The notes: generated from the sequence alone by a model not told the origin. DNA of 64,000 nt from Falsiroseomonas stagni DSM 19981 (GCF_900114315.1 NZ_FOSQ01000005.1:248001-312000), one strand, 5' to 3'; positions 26,553-35,491 are shown, counted from the first letter of the stretch. Numbers and translations are program-made.

Positions 26553-27455
26553 ATGTCCCCAGATCCCGTCGCCCTGCGTGCCGCCCGGACAAGGGCCATC
26601 CTCCTCGTCATCGGGGCGTCCGCCACCTTCACCGTCGCCGCGGCGGGGGTGAAGGCGATCGGCACGGCGCTGCCGGTGGCGCAGGTGGTGCTGTTCCGCA
26701 ACCTCTTCGCCCTGCCCCTTCTGTTCATCCTGCTGGCGCGGGCCGGCGGGTGGGAGGCGCTGCGCACCCGCAACCCCGGCCAGCATCTTCAGCGCGCGCT
26801 GTGGGGCATGTTCGGCATGTTCGGCGCCTTCCATGGCTATGCGAACCTGCCCATCGCGACGGTCACGGCGCTGGGCTTCACCATGCCGCTGTTCCTGACG
26901 GCGCTGTCCGTCGTGCTGCTGAAGGAACAGGTGGGGTGGCGGCGCTGGTCGGCCGTGGTGGTGGGGTTCCTCGGCGTGCTCATCATGGTGCGGCCCTTCG
27001 GCGGCGGGGATGCGGCGCTGCCGCCGATCTCGGTCGGCATCGTGCTGCTGGGATCGGTCGGCTGGGCGCTGGCGATGATGACCATCCGGCGCATGGGCGA
27101 TGCGGGGGAAAGCGGCGTCGCCATCGTCATCTGGTTCGCGCTGATCAGCGCGACGGCGTCCGCGCTGGCGACCATCCCGGTCTGGGTGACGCCGGATGCC
27201 ACGCAATGGGCGCTGCTGGTGGGGATCGGTCTCGCCTCCGCGCTCGCGCAGTTGCAGATGACGGCGGCCTACCGGCGGGGGGAGACGACCTTGCTGGCGC
27301 CCTTCGAGTATTCGGGGATCATCTGGACGATGATCGTGGGCATCGGGATCTGGGCGGAATGGCCCGATGGGTATGAGCTGCTGGGGTTCGGCGTGCTGGT
27401 CGCGGCGGGCCTTTATATCTGGCGGCGGGAAGTCGTGAGGGGCGCGCGGCGGTAG
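26553..27455 (+). CDS. DMT-superfamily transporter (two EamA domains)
   Basis: Inner-membrane exporter of 300 residues with about ten hydrophobic helices arranged as two EamA repeats. The first runs from AILLVIGASATFTVAAAGVKA to VVVGFLGVLIMVRP, the second from VGIVLLGSVGWALAMMTI to the end. The sequence LAPFEYSGIIWTMIVGI near residue 250 is typical of this subgroup. Substrates in the family are amino acids, nucleosides or other metabolites and cannot be assigned here. AGGAAGG precedes the ATG. It is divergent from the Nudix gene and convergent with the sulfotransferase gene, only 2 bp apart. Confidence 0.92.
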   Translation: MSPDPVALRAARTRAILLVIGASATFTVAAAGVKAIGTALPVAQVVLFRNLFALPLLFILLARAGGWEALRTRNPGQHLQRALWGMFGMFGAFHGYANLPIATVTALGFTMPLFLTALSVVLLKEQVGWRRWSAVVVGFLGVLIMVRPFGGGDAALPPISVGIVLLGSVGWALAMMTIRRMGDAGESGVAIVIWFALISATASALATIPVWVTPDATQWALLVGIGLASALAQLQMTAAYRRGETTLLAPFEYSGIIWTMIVGIGIWAEWPDGYELLGFGVLVAAGLYIWRREVVRGARR

Positions 27456-27457
27456 CG

Positions 27458-28834
27458 TCAGGGGGGCGCGGCGCCGGTCCGGCCGAGCAGCCCGCCCAGG
27501 CGCTGCGTCTGCGGGTGGTTCGGGTGGCTGCGGAGCAGGACGGCGTGGTGCGCTTCCGCCCCCGCCACATCGCCGGCGGCGAGCGCGATCTCGGCCAGGC
27601 GGGCCTGCGCCACCGGGTGGTCCGGCACGACGCGGATGGCGGCGCGATAGGCGTTGGCGGCGGGCGCTTCCTCCCCCAGCCGGTCCAGCAGGCGGCCCTG
27701 CTGGACCAGCAGCTGGGCCTCCCGCTGCGCGGTGCTTTTCATCTCATGCAGCAGCAGGGTGCAGGCCGCGCCCAGCGCGGCCTCGGTGTCGATCGGCGCG
27801 GGGGGGGCTTCCGCCGGTTCGGCGCCCTCCGGTGCGACGGGCATCTCCGCGAAAAGGGACGGGCGGGCAGGGAACCAGCGGCGGCGGGTGGCTTCGTTCA
27901 CCGCGGCGTAGCGGGCCAGGAAGGCGGCGGCCTCCGCCGGGGCGGGTCGCCAGCCGGGGCCGGGCATCGCATCCGACACCGCGGTCACGAAGCGGCGCCA
28001 GGCGGGGGAGGCGGGGGAGAGACCCTCCGGCATCGCGCGCATCGCCTCCCCCATCCGGCGCATCAGGTCGATGGCGGCGGGGGTGACGGAGAGGTTGCTG
28101 TAGCGGTCCGGATCGTCGGAGGGGACCACCAGGGGAATCGCGGCCAGAGCGAGGAAATCATCCACCGCATCGCCATTGACCATGCTCGCGCGTTCGAAGA
28201 TGCGGGGCTCGATCGCGGCATCGCCGAAGATGGCGGCCCAGTTGTCCAGCAGCGCGGCGTAGTCGTAATGCGGCAGGCGGTCGGGGCCATAGGGGGGCAG
28301 GCCCGGCGGGCTCATCTGCGCGACGCGCAGCGCCTGGGTGTAGCCGCTGGCGAAATGCGCATCCTGCCGCCGGAGGTAGATCACCACGCGGATACGGCCG
28401 GCGAAGGGGGCGACCAGGTCGCGCAGCCGCGCGATGGAATCGCGTGTGGAGAGCAGGCCGGAGCATTGCTCCGCCGAGAGGATGACGAGGCGGGTGTTGT
28501 CGGGCAGCGCCGCCATTTCGGCGGCGAATTCGCGGCGGAAGCGGGCGAGCCGCGCCTCCGCCCCCATGCCGTCCCACAGTGCCGGGTTGAAATGGCCAAG
28601 CTGGTCCGGCGCCACGAGGGAGGCGGGGAGCATGCCGTGATTGGCCCAGCCGGGGGAGGCGGGATAGCAGACGCCAAGCGCCGTCAGCGCCGCCCGGCGC
28701 GCGCCGAGCACGCGCTGGATGGAGGAGGTGCCGGTCTTGGACTGTCCGATGTGCAGGATGAGTTCGGGCTTGCCGGGCTTCTGGGCGGGCGGGTCCCAGT
28801 CCGGGGCATTGAAGGGGCGAAGCGGGGGGAGCAT
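27458..28834 (-). CDS. Sulfotransferase-like protein with C-terminal TPR segment
   Basis: 458-residue protein. Residues about 30-45, ILHIGQSKTGTSSIQ, match the 5'-phosphosulfate-binding loop of PAPS-dependent sulfotransferases; IRVVIYLRRQDAHFASGYTQ near residue 150 matches the second PAPS motif region, with the arginine pair. The C-terminal ~110 residues (from ALGAACTLLLHEM, with APAANAYRAAIRVVPDHP and DVAGAEAHHAVLLRSHPNHP) read as two or three TPR-like repeats. A TTG at 28843 could extend it by three residues; ATG 28834 is chosen. Similar proteins sulfate carbohydrates or lipids. The acceptor is unknown, and no glycan cluster surrounds it. Confidence 0.75.
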   Translation of the reverse strand: MLPPLRPFNAPDWDPPAQKPGKPELILHIGQSKTGTSSIQRVLGARRAALTALGVCYPASPGWANHGMLPASLVAPDQLGHFNPALWDGMGAEARLARFRREFAAEMAALPDNTRLVILSAEQCSGLLSTRDSIARLRDLVAPFAGRIRVVIYLRRQDAHFASGYTQALRVAQMSPPGLPPYGPDRLPHYDYAALLDNWAAIFGDAAIEPRIFERASMVNGDAVDDFLALAAIPLVVPSDDPDRYSNLSVTPAAIDLMRRMGEAMRAMPEGLSPASPAWRRFVTAVSDAMPGPGWRPAPAEAAAFLARYAAVNEATRRRWFPARPSLFAEMPVAPEGAEPAEAPPAPIDTEAALGAACTLLLHEMKSTAQREAQLLVQQGRLLDRLGEEAPAANAYRAAIRVVPDHPVAQARLAEIALAAGDVAGAEAHHAVLLRSHPNHPQTQRLGGLLGRTGAAPP

Positions 28835-28885
28835 CGCGGTCAATACCCGGCCGGGTGTCGCGGGCAGGGGGCGATGGTCATCGCC

Positions 28886-29449
28886 TCAGAGCGCCTTGCG
28901 GAACCAGATGCGGGCATGGCCCGCGGGCATGCCGTCCAGCCGGCCGAATTCCGCATAGCCGTTCTGCAGCCAGAAATCGGGCGCCTGGAAGCTGAAGGTA
29001 TCCGTATAGGCATGGGCGCAGCCGCGCTCGCGGGCGATGGCTTCGGCCCGCAGCAGCAATTCGGACCCCACGCCCTTGCCGCGCAGGTCGCGCGACAGCC
29101 AGAGCCAGTCGATGAACAGCCACCCCCAGAAGGTCAGGCCGAGCAGGCCGCCGCGGGCGGTGCCGTCCGGGGCGCGGGCGAGCAGCGTGACCGGTTCGCG
29201 GTCGTAGTTGCCGCCCATCTCCTGGTTGTAGGCATGCAGGCCGCGCTGGATGGCGGCGACGGCATCGAGTTCGGGGAAGGCGTCCTCGCTGATCTCGACG
29301 CCGGCGTCGGCTGACATGCCGCGGGGCCTGGGAAAGGGCGGGGGCAGGGGGGCATCCACCGCTTCCGCGATCGCGGCCGCCTTGCGGATGGCGGGCTTGG
29401 CCGCGGTGATCCTGGATCGGGTGCCCTTGGCGCCCGTCGCCTTTGCCAT
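28886..29449 (-). CDS. GNAT-family acetyltransferase
   Basis: 187-residue protein. A basic, Ala/Lys-rich N-terminal tail (MAKATGAKGTRSRITAAKPA) precedes a GNAT domain. In that domain VTLLARAPDGTARGGLLGLTF and LFIDWLWLSRDLRGKGVGSELL form the central strands, RDLRGKGVG is the acetyl-CoA loop, and FWLQNGYAEFGRLDGMPAGH is the final strand-helix. The frame is open 30 codons further upstream, but ATG 29449 has AGGAAG 8 bases before it. The acceptor is not known. It lies 106 bp downstream of the ParA-like gene on the same strand. Confidence 0.85.
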   Translation of the reverse strand: MAKATGAKGTRSRITAAKPAIRKAAAIAEAVDAPLPPPFPRPRGMSADAGVEISEDAFPELDAVAAIQRGLHAYNQEMGGNYDREPVTLLARAPDGTARGGLLGLTFWGWLFIDWLWLSRDLRGKGVGSELLLRAEAIARERGCAHAYTDTFSFQAPDFWLQNGYAEFGRLDGMPAGHARIWFRKAL

Positions 29450-29555
29450 GTGCTGCGCTTCCTGGGCGTAGGCCGTGTGTCGATCGAACCGCGGGCAATA
29501 GCGGGGGATGCCGGTGGGCGCAAAGCCCGCCGGCTTCATCCGTTTCGCCGGGATT

Positions 29556-30188
29556 TCAACGGTGCAGCGCCTTCAGCGCGGCGGCCAGCGCGCGCACCTC
29601 CTCCGCCGCGACGGAGCGGGGGGCCGATTCGGTCACGCCGAGGCCGCTGGCGAAGGCCTGGGCGATGCCGGTGCGGTTGCCGATGGCGGGCGCCAGCAGG
29701 GTCAGGCCGCGGCGGGCGATCTCCGCCTGGATCATGGTGAGCAGCTTGCCGGAGGCGGGGGCGCGGTTGAGCGCGATGGCGGCGGGCCGCTTCTCCCCGC
29801 GCGCCAGGTCCAGCGTGGCATCCATGGCCCAGAGATCGGCCGGGGAGGGCTGGAGGGGGACCAGCACCAGGTCGGCGCCGCGGATGGCGATCTTGGCGTC
29901 GGTGTCGGCATGGGGGGGCGTGTCGAGCAGCACGAAGTCGTGGCTGCGGCGGAGCTTGTCGAGCGCGGCCGGCACGCGCCAGCCCGCGGGGGCATCGATA
30001 TCGAGGTGGGTGGCGCGGCGCCCGGCCTTCGCACGCTCCGCCCCCCAGCGGGCGAGGGTCTGCTGCGGGTCTGTGTCCAGCAGCGCGACGCGGGCGCCGC
30101 TGCCGGCCAGGGCCGCGGCCAGGTTGGCGGTCAGGGTGGATTTGCCGGCGCCGCCCTTGCGCTGCGCCACCGCCACGATGAAGGCCAT
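29556..30188 (-). CDS. ParA/MinD-type P-loop ATPase (orphan)
   Basis: 210-residue deviant-Walker ATPase. The N-terminus reads AVAQRKGGAGKSTLTANLA, in which KGGAGKST is the signature-lysine Walker A, and DTDPQQTLARWG and FVLLDTPPHAD form the A' and Walker B motifs. Such ATPases position plasmids, chromosomal loci or protein clusters using a ParB-like or other partner. No parB gene or parS-like array is seen nearby, so it is a single-gene cargo-positioning candidate rather than a segregation pair. Start is ATG 30188. Confidence 0.88.
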   Translation of the reverse strand: MAFIVAVAQRKGGAGKSTLTANLAAALAGSGARVALLDTDPQQTLARWGAERAKAGRRATHLDIDAPAGWRVPAALDKLRRSHDFVLLDTPPHADTDAKIAIRGADLVLVPLQPSPADLWAMDATLDLARGEKRPAAIALNRAPASGKLLTMIQAEIARRGLTLLAPAIGNRTGIAQAFASGLGVTESAPRSVAAEEVRALAAALKALHR

Positions 30189-30401
30189 GCCTGCGACTCC
30201 ATGTCCCGGTTCGGGGAAAGCCTAGCAAATCCTGGCGTCGCGGTCGTGCGGCCGCGGGTGTCGCAGACGCTCCGCCCCGGGCGTCGCGGACGCTCGGCCG
30301 TGGTGGGCGGGTGGGTGGGGCGCCCCATCCCGGTGGGCGGGGGCGGGATTGTCATGGGCGTGAAGCGCGCCAGCGCCGCCGCAGTTCGCTAGGCTGCCGC
30401 G

Positions 30402-31844
30402 ATGGATGAATTGCTGACACAAGATGAGATGGCTCGCGCCGATGCGGCGGCGATCGCCGGTGGCATCCCGGGCCTCACGCTGATGGAGGCCGCGGGGCGG
30501 GCGGTGGCGCGGGCGGTGATGCGGCGCTTCCGGCCGGTGCGGACCCTGGTGCTGGCAGGGCCCGGCAATAACGGGGGCGATGGCTATGTCATCGCGCGCC
30601 TGCTGGACCAGGCGGGCTGGCCGGTGGCCGTGGCGGCGCTGGCGCCGCCCCGGCCCGGCAGCGATGCCGCGGCCGTCGCGGCGCGCTGGCGCGGGCCGAT
30701 GGTGGCTTTCTCGGCGGCGGAGGCGGCGCGCGCGGGGCTGGTGGTGGATGCGGTCTTCGGCGCGGGGCTGTCGAAGCCGGTGGCGGGGCTGGCAGCGTCG
30801 GTGCTGGGCGCGGTGGCGGCGCCGGTCGTGGCGGTGGATGTGCCCTCCGGCGTCGATGGCGCGACGGGGGCGGTGCGCGGCTTCGCCAGGCCGGCGGCGC
30901 TGACCGTGACCTTCTTCCGGCTGAAGCCGGGGCATCTGCTCCATCCCGGGCGCGGCCTGTGCGGAGAGGTGGTGCTGGCCGATATCGGGCTGCCGGCCAG
31001 CGTGCTGCCGGGGATCGCGCCGCGCGCCTTCCGCAATGCGCCGGGGCTGTGGCGCCTGCCGCGTCCGGGTGCCGAGGCGCATAAATATGCGCGCGGCCAT
31101 GTCGCCGTGGTGGCCGGGGCGGGGATGACGGGCGCGGCCAGGCTGGTGGCGCGGGCCGCGCGCCGCGCGGGCGCCGGGCTGCTGACGATGCTGGCGCCGG
31201 ATGCCGCCACCGCCGCCGTGCTGCGCGCCGGCGACCCGGGCGTGATGGTGAGCGAGGGGGCGCTGGCCGCCCTGCTGGCCGATCCCCGGATCGGCACCTG
31301 GGTGGTCGGCCCCGGCCTGCCGCCGGATGGCGCGAGGCGAGCCCTGCTGCGCCAGGTGGTCGATGCCGGGCGGCAGGTGGTCGCCGATGCCGGCGCCCTT
31401 CGCGCGGCCGCCGGCGATCCGGCGGCGCTGGCGGGCTGCGCCGTGCTGACGCCCCATGCCGGGGAATTCTCCGCGGTGTTCGGCCCGCCGGGGGAGGACC
31501 GGCCCGCCGCCGCCCGGGCGGCCGCCGCGCGCACCGGCGCGGTGGTGGTGCTGAAGGGGGCGGACAGCCTGATCGCCGCGCCGGACGGCCGCATCGCCAT
31601 CAACGCCAATGCGCCGCCCTGGCTGGCCAGCGGCGGCACGGGCGATGTGCTGGCCGGGATCGTGGCCGGGCTGCTCGCCCAGGGCATGCCCCCCTTCGAG
31701 GCCGCCTGCGCCGCCTGCTTCCTGCACGGCGAATGCGCGGCGCGGATCGGGCCGGGGCTGGTGGCGGAGGATATCGCGGACCACCTGCCGCCTGTCCTCG
31801 CGGCAAGGTTGCTCGACGCGGCGGGGGCTTCTCGGGCAGAGTGA
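30402..31844 (+). CDS. nnr: Bifunctional NAD(P)HX epimerase/dehydratase
   Basis: 480-residue metabolite-repair enzyme. The N-terminal YjeF domain (residues 1-210) epimerises damaged NAD(P)HX; it has the GPGNNGGDGYVIARLL motif and FGAGLSKPV. The C-terminal carbohydrate-kinase-like domain (from about residue 220) is the ADP/ATP-dependent dehydratase, with ARGHVAVVAGAGMTGAARL, LTPHAGEFSAVFG, VLKGADSLIA and the ASGGTGDVLAGIVAGLLAQG motif. Both active domains look intact and the length fits a fused Nnr. Next gene, malonyl-CoA decarboxylase, starts 25 bp later and may be co-transcribed. Confidence 0.95.
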   Translation: MDELLTQDEMARADAAAIAGGIPGLTLMEAAGRAVARAVMRRFRPVRTLVLAGPGNNGGDGYVIARLLDQAGWPVAVAALAPPRPGSDAAAVAARWRGPMVAFSAAEAARAGLVVDAVFGAGLSKPVAGLAASVLGAVAAPVVAVDVPSGVDGATGAVRGFARPAALTVTFFRLKPGHLLHPGRGLCGEVVLADIGLPASVLPGIAPRAFRNAPGLWRLPRPGAEAHKYARGHVAVVAGAGMTGAARLVARAARRAGAGLLTMLAPDAATAAVLRAGDPGVMVSEGALAALLADPRIGTWVVGPGLPPDGARRALLRQVVDAGRQVVADAGALRAAAGDPAALAGCAVLTPHAGEFSAVFGPPGEDRPAAARAAAARTGAVVVLKGADSLIAAPDGRIAINANAPPWLASGGTGDVLAGIVAGLLAQGMPPFEAACAACFLHGECAARIGPGLVAEDIADHLPPVLAARLLDAAGASRAE

Positions 31845-31869
31845 CTGAAACACGCAGAAAGGATCCGTG

Positions 31870-33306
31870 ATGTCGGACCTTGCCGCCCCCGCCGGGCTTT
31901 TCGATCGCGCGCTGCGCCGCGTGACCACGCTGTGGCGGGACATGGCCGCCACCGTGACGGGCGGGGAGGAGGATGGCTTCGCCGCGCAGATGCGCGCCTG
32001 CCTGGAAGCGCGGGGCGGCGAGGTCTCCGCCCGGTCCCGCGCCGCGAAGCTCGCCCAGGCCTATCTGGCGGCGGATCATGCGGGGCGGGGGGAGTTCCTG
32101 CGGGCGCTCGCGGGGTTCGATTCGGATGCCGCGGCGGTGACGGCGGCCTGGAACCGGGTGGCGGCGGCGGCGGATGTGGCGGAACGCGCTTCCGCCAAGG
32201 CCGCGCTGCGCCGCGTGCTGGAACCGCCGCGCCAGCGCCTGCTGACGCAGTTCACCACCATCCCGGACGGGGTGAAGTTCCTGGTGGACCTCCGCGCCGA
32301 CCTGATGGGGCGGATGGAGGGCGAGCCCCTGCTGCAGGCGCTGGAGGGTGATTTCCGCACCCTGCTGGCGGGGTGGTTCGATGTCGGCTTCCTCGAACTG
32401 CGCCGCATCGACTGGGCATCGCCCGCCATGCTGCTGGAGAAGCTGGTGGGGTATGAGGCGGTGCACCGCATCCGCACCTGGCGGGACCTCAAGAACCGCC
32501 TGGATTCCGACCGCCGCTGCTACGCCTTCTTCCATCCCCGCATGCCGGATGAGCCGCTGATCTTCGTCGAGGTCGCGCTGGTGCAGGGCATGGCCGCCAG
32601 CGTGCAGGGCCTGCTGGATGAGAAGGCGCCGGTGCAGGACCCGAAGACGGCCGATACGGCGGTCTTCTATTCCATCAACAACTGCCAGCGCGGGCTGGAC
32701 GGCATCTCCTTCGGCAATTTCCTCATCAAGCGCGTCGTCGAATTGCTGAGCGCGGAGTTCGGCAACCTCGACTGCTTCGCCACCCTTTCCCCCATCCCCG
32801 GCTTCCGGCGGTGGATGGAGGGCAAGCTGGATGCCGGCGATGTGGCGCTGGTGACGGAGGAGGAAGCCACGGCGCTGCGCGCCCTGGTCCCGGGCGACCT
32901 CGCCATTGCGGGGCCGGAGGCGGAGGCGCCGAAGCCGGAAACGCCCGCCCAGACGCTCCGCCGCATCCTGGCCCGCCGCCCGCCGGGGCGGGAGGAACCG
33001 CTGGGCAAGGCGCTGGAGCCCATCCTGATGCGGGCCTGCGCGCGCTACCTGCTGGCGGAGAGCGGCCGCAGCGCGAAGCGGGCACGCGACCCGGTGGCGC
33101 ATTTTCACCTGAGCAACGGCGCCCGCGTCGAGCGCCTGAACTGGCGCGCCGATACCTCGGAAAAGGGATTCCGGGAGTCCTTCGGGCTGATGGTGAACTA
33201 CCGCTACGACCCCGCGAAGATCGAGGACTATCACGAGGAATATGCGGGGGAGGGGCGGCGCGCCGCGTCCTCCGCCATCCGCAAGCTGGCCCGGGGATTC
33301 GTGTGA
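31870..33306 (+). CDS. Malonyl-CoA decarboxylase
   Basis: 478-residue enzyme converting malonyl-CoA to acetyl-CoA and CO2. The all-helical N-terminal domain is followed by the catalytic acyltransferase-like domain with EKLVGYEAVHRIRTWRDLKN, FIFVEVALV-type strands, AVFYSINNCQRGLDGISFGN, SPIPGF and VAHFHLSNGARVERLNW, the conserved His-containing C-terminal motif. ATG 31870 follows a GTG at 31867 and has an AAAGGA site about 9 bases upstream. No matB/matC malonate genes are nearby, so it may regulate malonyl-CoA level rather than malonate use. Length matches bacterial members. Confidence 0.93.
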   Translation: MSDLAAPAGLFDRALRRVTTLWRDMAATVTGGEEDGFAAQMRACLEARGGEVSARSRAAKLAQAYLAADHAGRGEFLRALAGFDSDAAAVTAAWNRVAAAADVAERASAKAALRRVLEPPRQRLLTQFTTIPDGVKFLVDLRADLMGRMEGEPLLQALEGDFRTLLAGWFDVGFLELRRIDWASPAMLLEKLVGYEAVHRIRTWRDLKNRLDSDRRCYAFFHPRMPDEPLIFVEVALVQGMAASVQGLLDEKAPVQDPKTADTAVFYSINNCQRGLDGISFGNFLIKRVVELLSAEFGNLDCFATLSPIPGFRRWMEGKLDAGDVALVTEEEATALRALVPGDLAIAGPEAEAPKPETPAQTLRRILARRPPGREEPLGKALEPILMRACARYLLAESGRSAKRARDPVAHFHLSNGARVERLNWRADTSEKGFRESFGLMVNYRYDPAKIEDYHEEYAGEGRRAASSAIRKLARGFV

Positions 33307-33474
33307 GGGTCTTCGCCGCCGTCTGACCGCCATCGGGGACGGATCCGCCGCCCGGCCCGGGCGCGATGCCGGTCGGTTTCGGCGTGATTTCGCCCAGGCT
33401 TCCCCCGGGCTTCGGGACCGAAGCCCTGCCCCTTCGCCAGTCTCCGCCCCGCATCGACGGGGCGGGGGGTGCCG

Positions 33475-34056
33475 ATGGCGGGGCGGTGGTGGCTGTGGGT
33501 GGCGCTGGCGGGGCTGGTTGCGGCCGGCCCCTGCCACGCCAGCGGCGTGGACGGGTTTCCGGCGGAGGAGGTGGTGTTCCCCGCGGCGGCCGATGCCGCG
33601 CCGGCTGGGCTGGTCCTCCGCCCGCCGGGATGGCTCGCCGGCGATGCCACGGTGGTGCTGGCGCCCTCCGCCGCCTGGCCGCCGGGATTGCGGGATCGGC
33701 TGGCGACGGCCCTGGCCGAGGCGGGCGCCGCGGTGGTGGAGGCCACCGCGCCGATGGAGGCGGTCCTGGCGGGGCTGCGGCGGGATGGCGGCATCCTGGT
33801 CGTGATCGCCCCCGGGGCGGCGGTGCCGGTGGCGGAGGGGGTGACGGGGGCGATCGCGCTCGATCCCGAAGGGCCCCGGACCCGCCTCGGCGTGGTGCCA
33901 CCCGCGGCGGAGGCCTGGCCGCTGCGCGCCACCCTGCTGTGCCGGTTGCTGGCGGCCAGCCTGGGGGCGGGGGCACCGCCCTCCTGGCCCGGGCAATGCG
34001 CGGCGGGCCTGAGCGCGACGCGCCAGGGGCCTGAGCGCGACGCGCCAGGGGCCTGA
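33475..34056 (+). CDS. Hypothetical exported protein, C-terminus formed by tandem repeats
   Basis: 193-residue protein of unknown function. A signal peptide is visible (AGRWWLWVALAGLVAAGPCHA, cleavage probably after CHA). The rest is Ala/Val/Gly-rich, with AAPAGLVLRPPGWLAGDATV and alternating strand/helix patterns (LRRDGGILVVIAPGAAVPV) weakly reminiscent of a dienelactone-hydrolase fold, but no nucleophile motif is seen. The last nine residues (GPERDAPGA region) and the stop codon at 34054-34056 are encoded by the 22-bp repeat array. Start ATG 33475 follows a G-rich site; GTG 33469 is possible. Codon use looks like the neighbours, so it is probably real. Confidence 0.6.
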   Translation: MAGRWWLWVALAGLVAAGPCHASGVDGFPAEEVVFPAAADAAPAGLVLRPPGWLAGDATVVLAPSAAWPPGLRDRLATALAEAGAAVVEATAPMEAVLAGLRRDGGILVVIAPGAAVPVAEGVTGAIALDPEGPRTRLGVVPPAAEAWPLRATLLCRLLAASLGAGAPPSWPGQCAAGLSATRQGPERDAPGA

Positions 34057-34147
34057 GCGCGACGCGCCAGGGGCCTGAGCGCGATGCGCCAGGGGCCTGA
34101 GCGCGATGCGCCAGGGGCCTGAGCGCGATGCGCCAGGGGCCTGAGCG
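34008..34147. repeat. 22-bp tandem repeat, six hairpin-forming units plus a partial
   Basis: Units begin at 34008, 34030, 34052, 34074, 34096 and 34118, with a partial at 34140. Each reads CCTG-A-GCGC-GAY-GCGC-CAGG-GG and can fold as a hairpin (CCTG/CAGG and GCGC/GCGC arms, one A bulge, GAC or GAT loop). Units 1-3 have GAC and units 4-6 have GAT, so the array grew by more than one duplication step. The array spans the 3' end and stop of the exported-protein gene. Confidence 0.93.
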
Positions 34148-34240
34148 CCCCGCGCTGGGCGCGCATCCCGGTGGATTGAGGCCGGCGGAAAGCCCTGCGA
34201 GGATCGCGGCAACAACGCCGGGTCCGCCTTGTTCCAGGGA

Positions 34241-35431
34241 GTGACAACGACAGGGGTGCTGGGGGTGCCGGATTTCCGGCGCATCTGGCTTGTCGGCACC
34301 TTCATCTCCATCGCGCGGTGGCTGGAGATGCTGGTCATCGCCGTCATGGTCTATGACCAGACGAAATCGCCCTTCCTCGTGGCCTCCATGACGCTGGTGC
34401 GGCTGCTGCCCATGGGGCTGTTCGGCGCGACGCTGGGCGTGGCGGCGGACCGGGTGCAAAGGCGGCATGCGCTGGTGGCGGTGGTCTGCTGCCAGGCGAT
34501 GGTGGCGGCGGGGCTGGTGGTGGCGTCGCTGCTGGGCCAGCCGCCGGTCTGGCTGCTGGGGCTCGCGGCCTTCATCTCCGGCATCGCCTGGGCCAGCGAC
34601 AACCCCGTGCGGCGGATGATGCTGGGGGAGATCGTGGGCACGACGCGCATGGCATCGGCCATGTCGCTCGATGTCGTGGCCAACAATGCCAGCCGGGTGG
34701 CGGGGCCGGCGCTGGGCGGCGCCCTGCTGGCGGCGCAGGGGCCGATGGCGGCCTTCCTGCTGTCCCTGGTGCTGTATCTGCTGGCCGGCGCCGCCGCGCT
34801 GCGCATCCGGCACCGCAGCACGGTGACGCAGCGGCCGCTGTCGGTGATCCGCGACACGCGGGAGAGCTTCGCCCTGGTGCTGCGCCAGCCCGGCATGCGG
34901 GGCGTGCTGATCGTGACCATCATCTACAACCTGTTCGGCTGGCCGGCGAATTCGATGGTGCCGGTGATCGGGGCGGGGACGCTGGGGCTGGGGCCGGATG
35001 GCGTCGGACTGCTGGCCAGCATGGACGGCGTCGGCGCCTTCATCGGGGCCATGGTGCTGGCGGCGCGGGCGCCGGCGCATTGGTACCGGCCGGTCTATAT
35101 CGGGGGCTGCGCGCTGTATTGCGGCATGGCCACGGCCTTCGCGCTGGCGCCGGGGGTGGTGCCCGCCGGCCTCGCCCTGGTGGTGATGGGGGCGGGGGGC
35201 GCGGGCTTCGCCACCATGCAGGCGACGCTGGTCTATATCGCCATGCCGGCCGAGGAACGCAGCCGGGCGCTCGGCGTGCTGTCGGTCTGCGTCGGGCTCG
35301 GGCTGCTGGGTTTTCTCCATCTCGGGCTGATGGCGGATTGGATCGGCGCGCCGGCGGCGACCGCGTTGATGGGGGTGGAGGGCCTGCTGGCTCTGGCGCT
35401 CACCTGGCGCTGGTGGCGGGCGCCGCGCTGA
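34241..35431 (+). CDS. MFS transporter
   Basis: Inner-membrane major-facilitator protein of about 396 residues with roughly twelve hydrophobic helices. The loop between helices 2 and 3 reads GVAADRVQRRHALV, the MFS motif A region (G-x3-DR-x-RR). The N-terminus PDFRRIWLVGTFISIARWLE and KSPFLVASMTLVRLLPMGLF resemble MFS_3/enterobactin-exporter-like members, which export siderophores or drugs. The start is uncertain: TTG 34229, GTG 34241 and two later GTGs are all in frame; GTG 34241 directly follows AGGGA, which is closer than usual. No siderophore genes are adjacent. Confidence 0.88.
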   Translation: MTTTGVLGVPDFRRIWLVGTFISIARWLEMLVIAVMVYDQTKSPFLVASMTLVRLLPMGLFGATLGVAADRVQRRHALVAVVCCQAMVAAGLVVASLLGQPPVWLLGLAAFISGIAWASDNPVRRMMLGEIVGTTRMASAMSLDVVANNASRVAGPALGGALLAAQGPMAAFLLSLVLYLLAGAAALRIRHRSTVTQRPLSVIRDTRESFALVLRQPGMRGVLIVTIIYNLFGWPANSMVPVIGAGTLGLGPDGVGLLASMDGVGAFIGAMVLAARAPAHWYRPVYIGGCALYCGMATAFALAPGVVPAGLALVVMGAGGAGFATMQATLVYIAMPAEERSRALGVLSVCVGLGLLGFLHLGLMADWIGAPAATALMGVEGLLALALTWRWWRAPR

Positions 35432-35491
35432 GATGCTTCGCTTGCCGCCCCTGAGCCCCTATCTTCGCGACAAGACCCAGAGGAGGCGCCG

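Noticed and set aside
29556-30188. A ParAB segregation locus or chromosome origin near the ParA-like gene
   Set aside because: No parB, parS-like 14-16 bp palindromes, dnaA, gidA/B or DnaA-box cluster is visible around it.
31600-34347. Minus-strand open frame of about 915 codons
   Set aside because: Antisense to malonyl-CoA decarboxylase and its neighbours. Its repeated Ala/Pro/Arg motifs come from the 22-bp DNA array, not from a real repeat protein.
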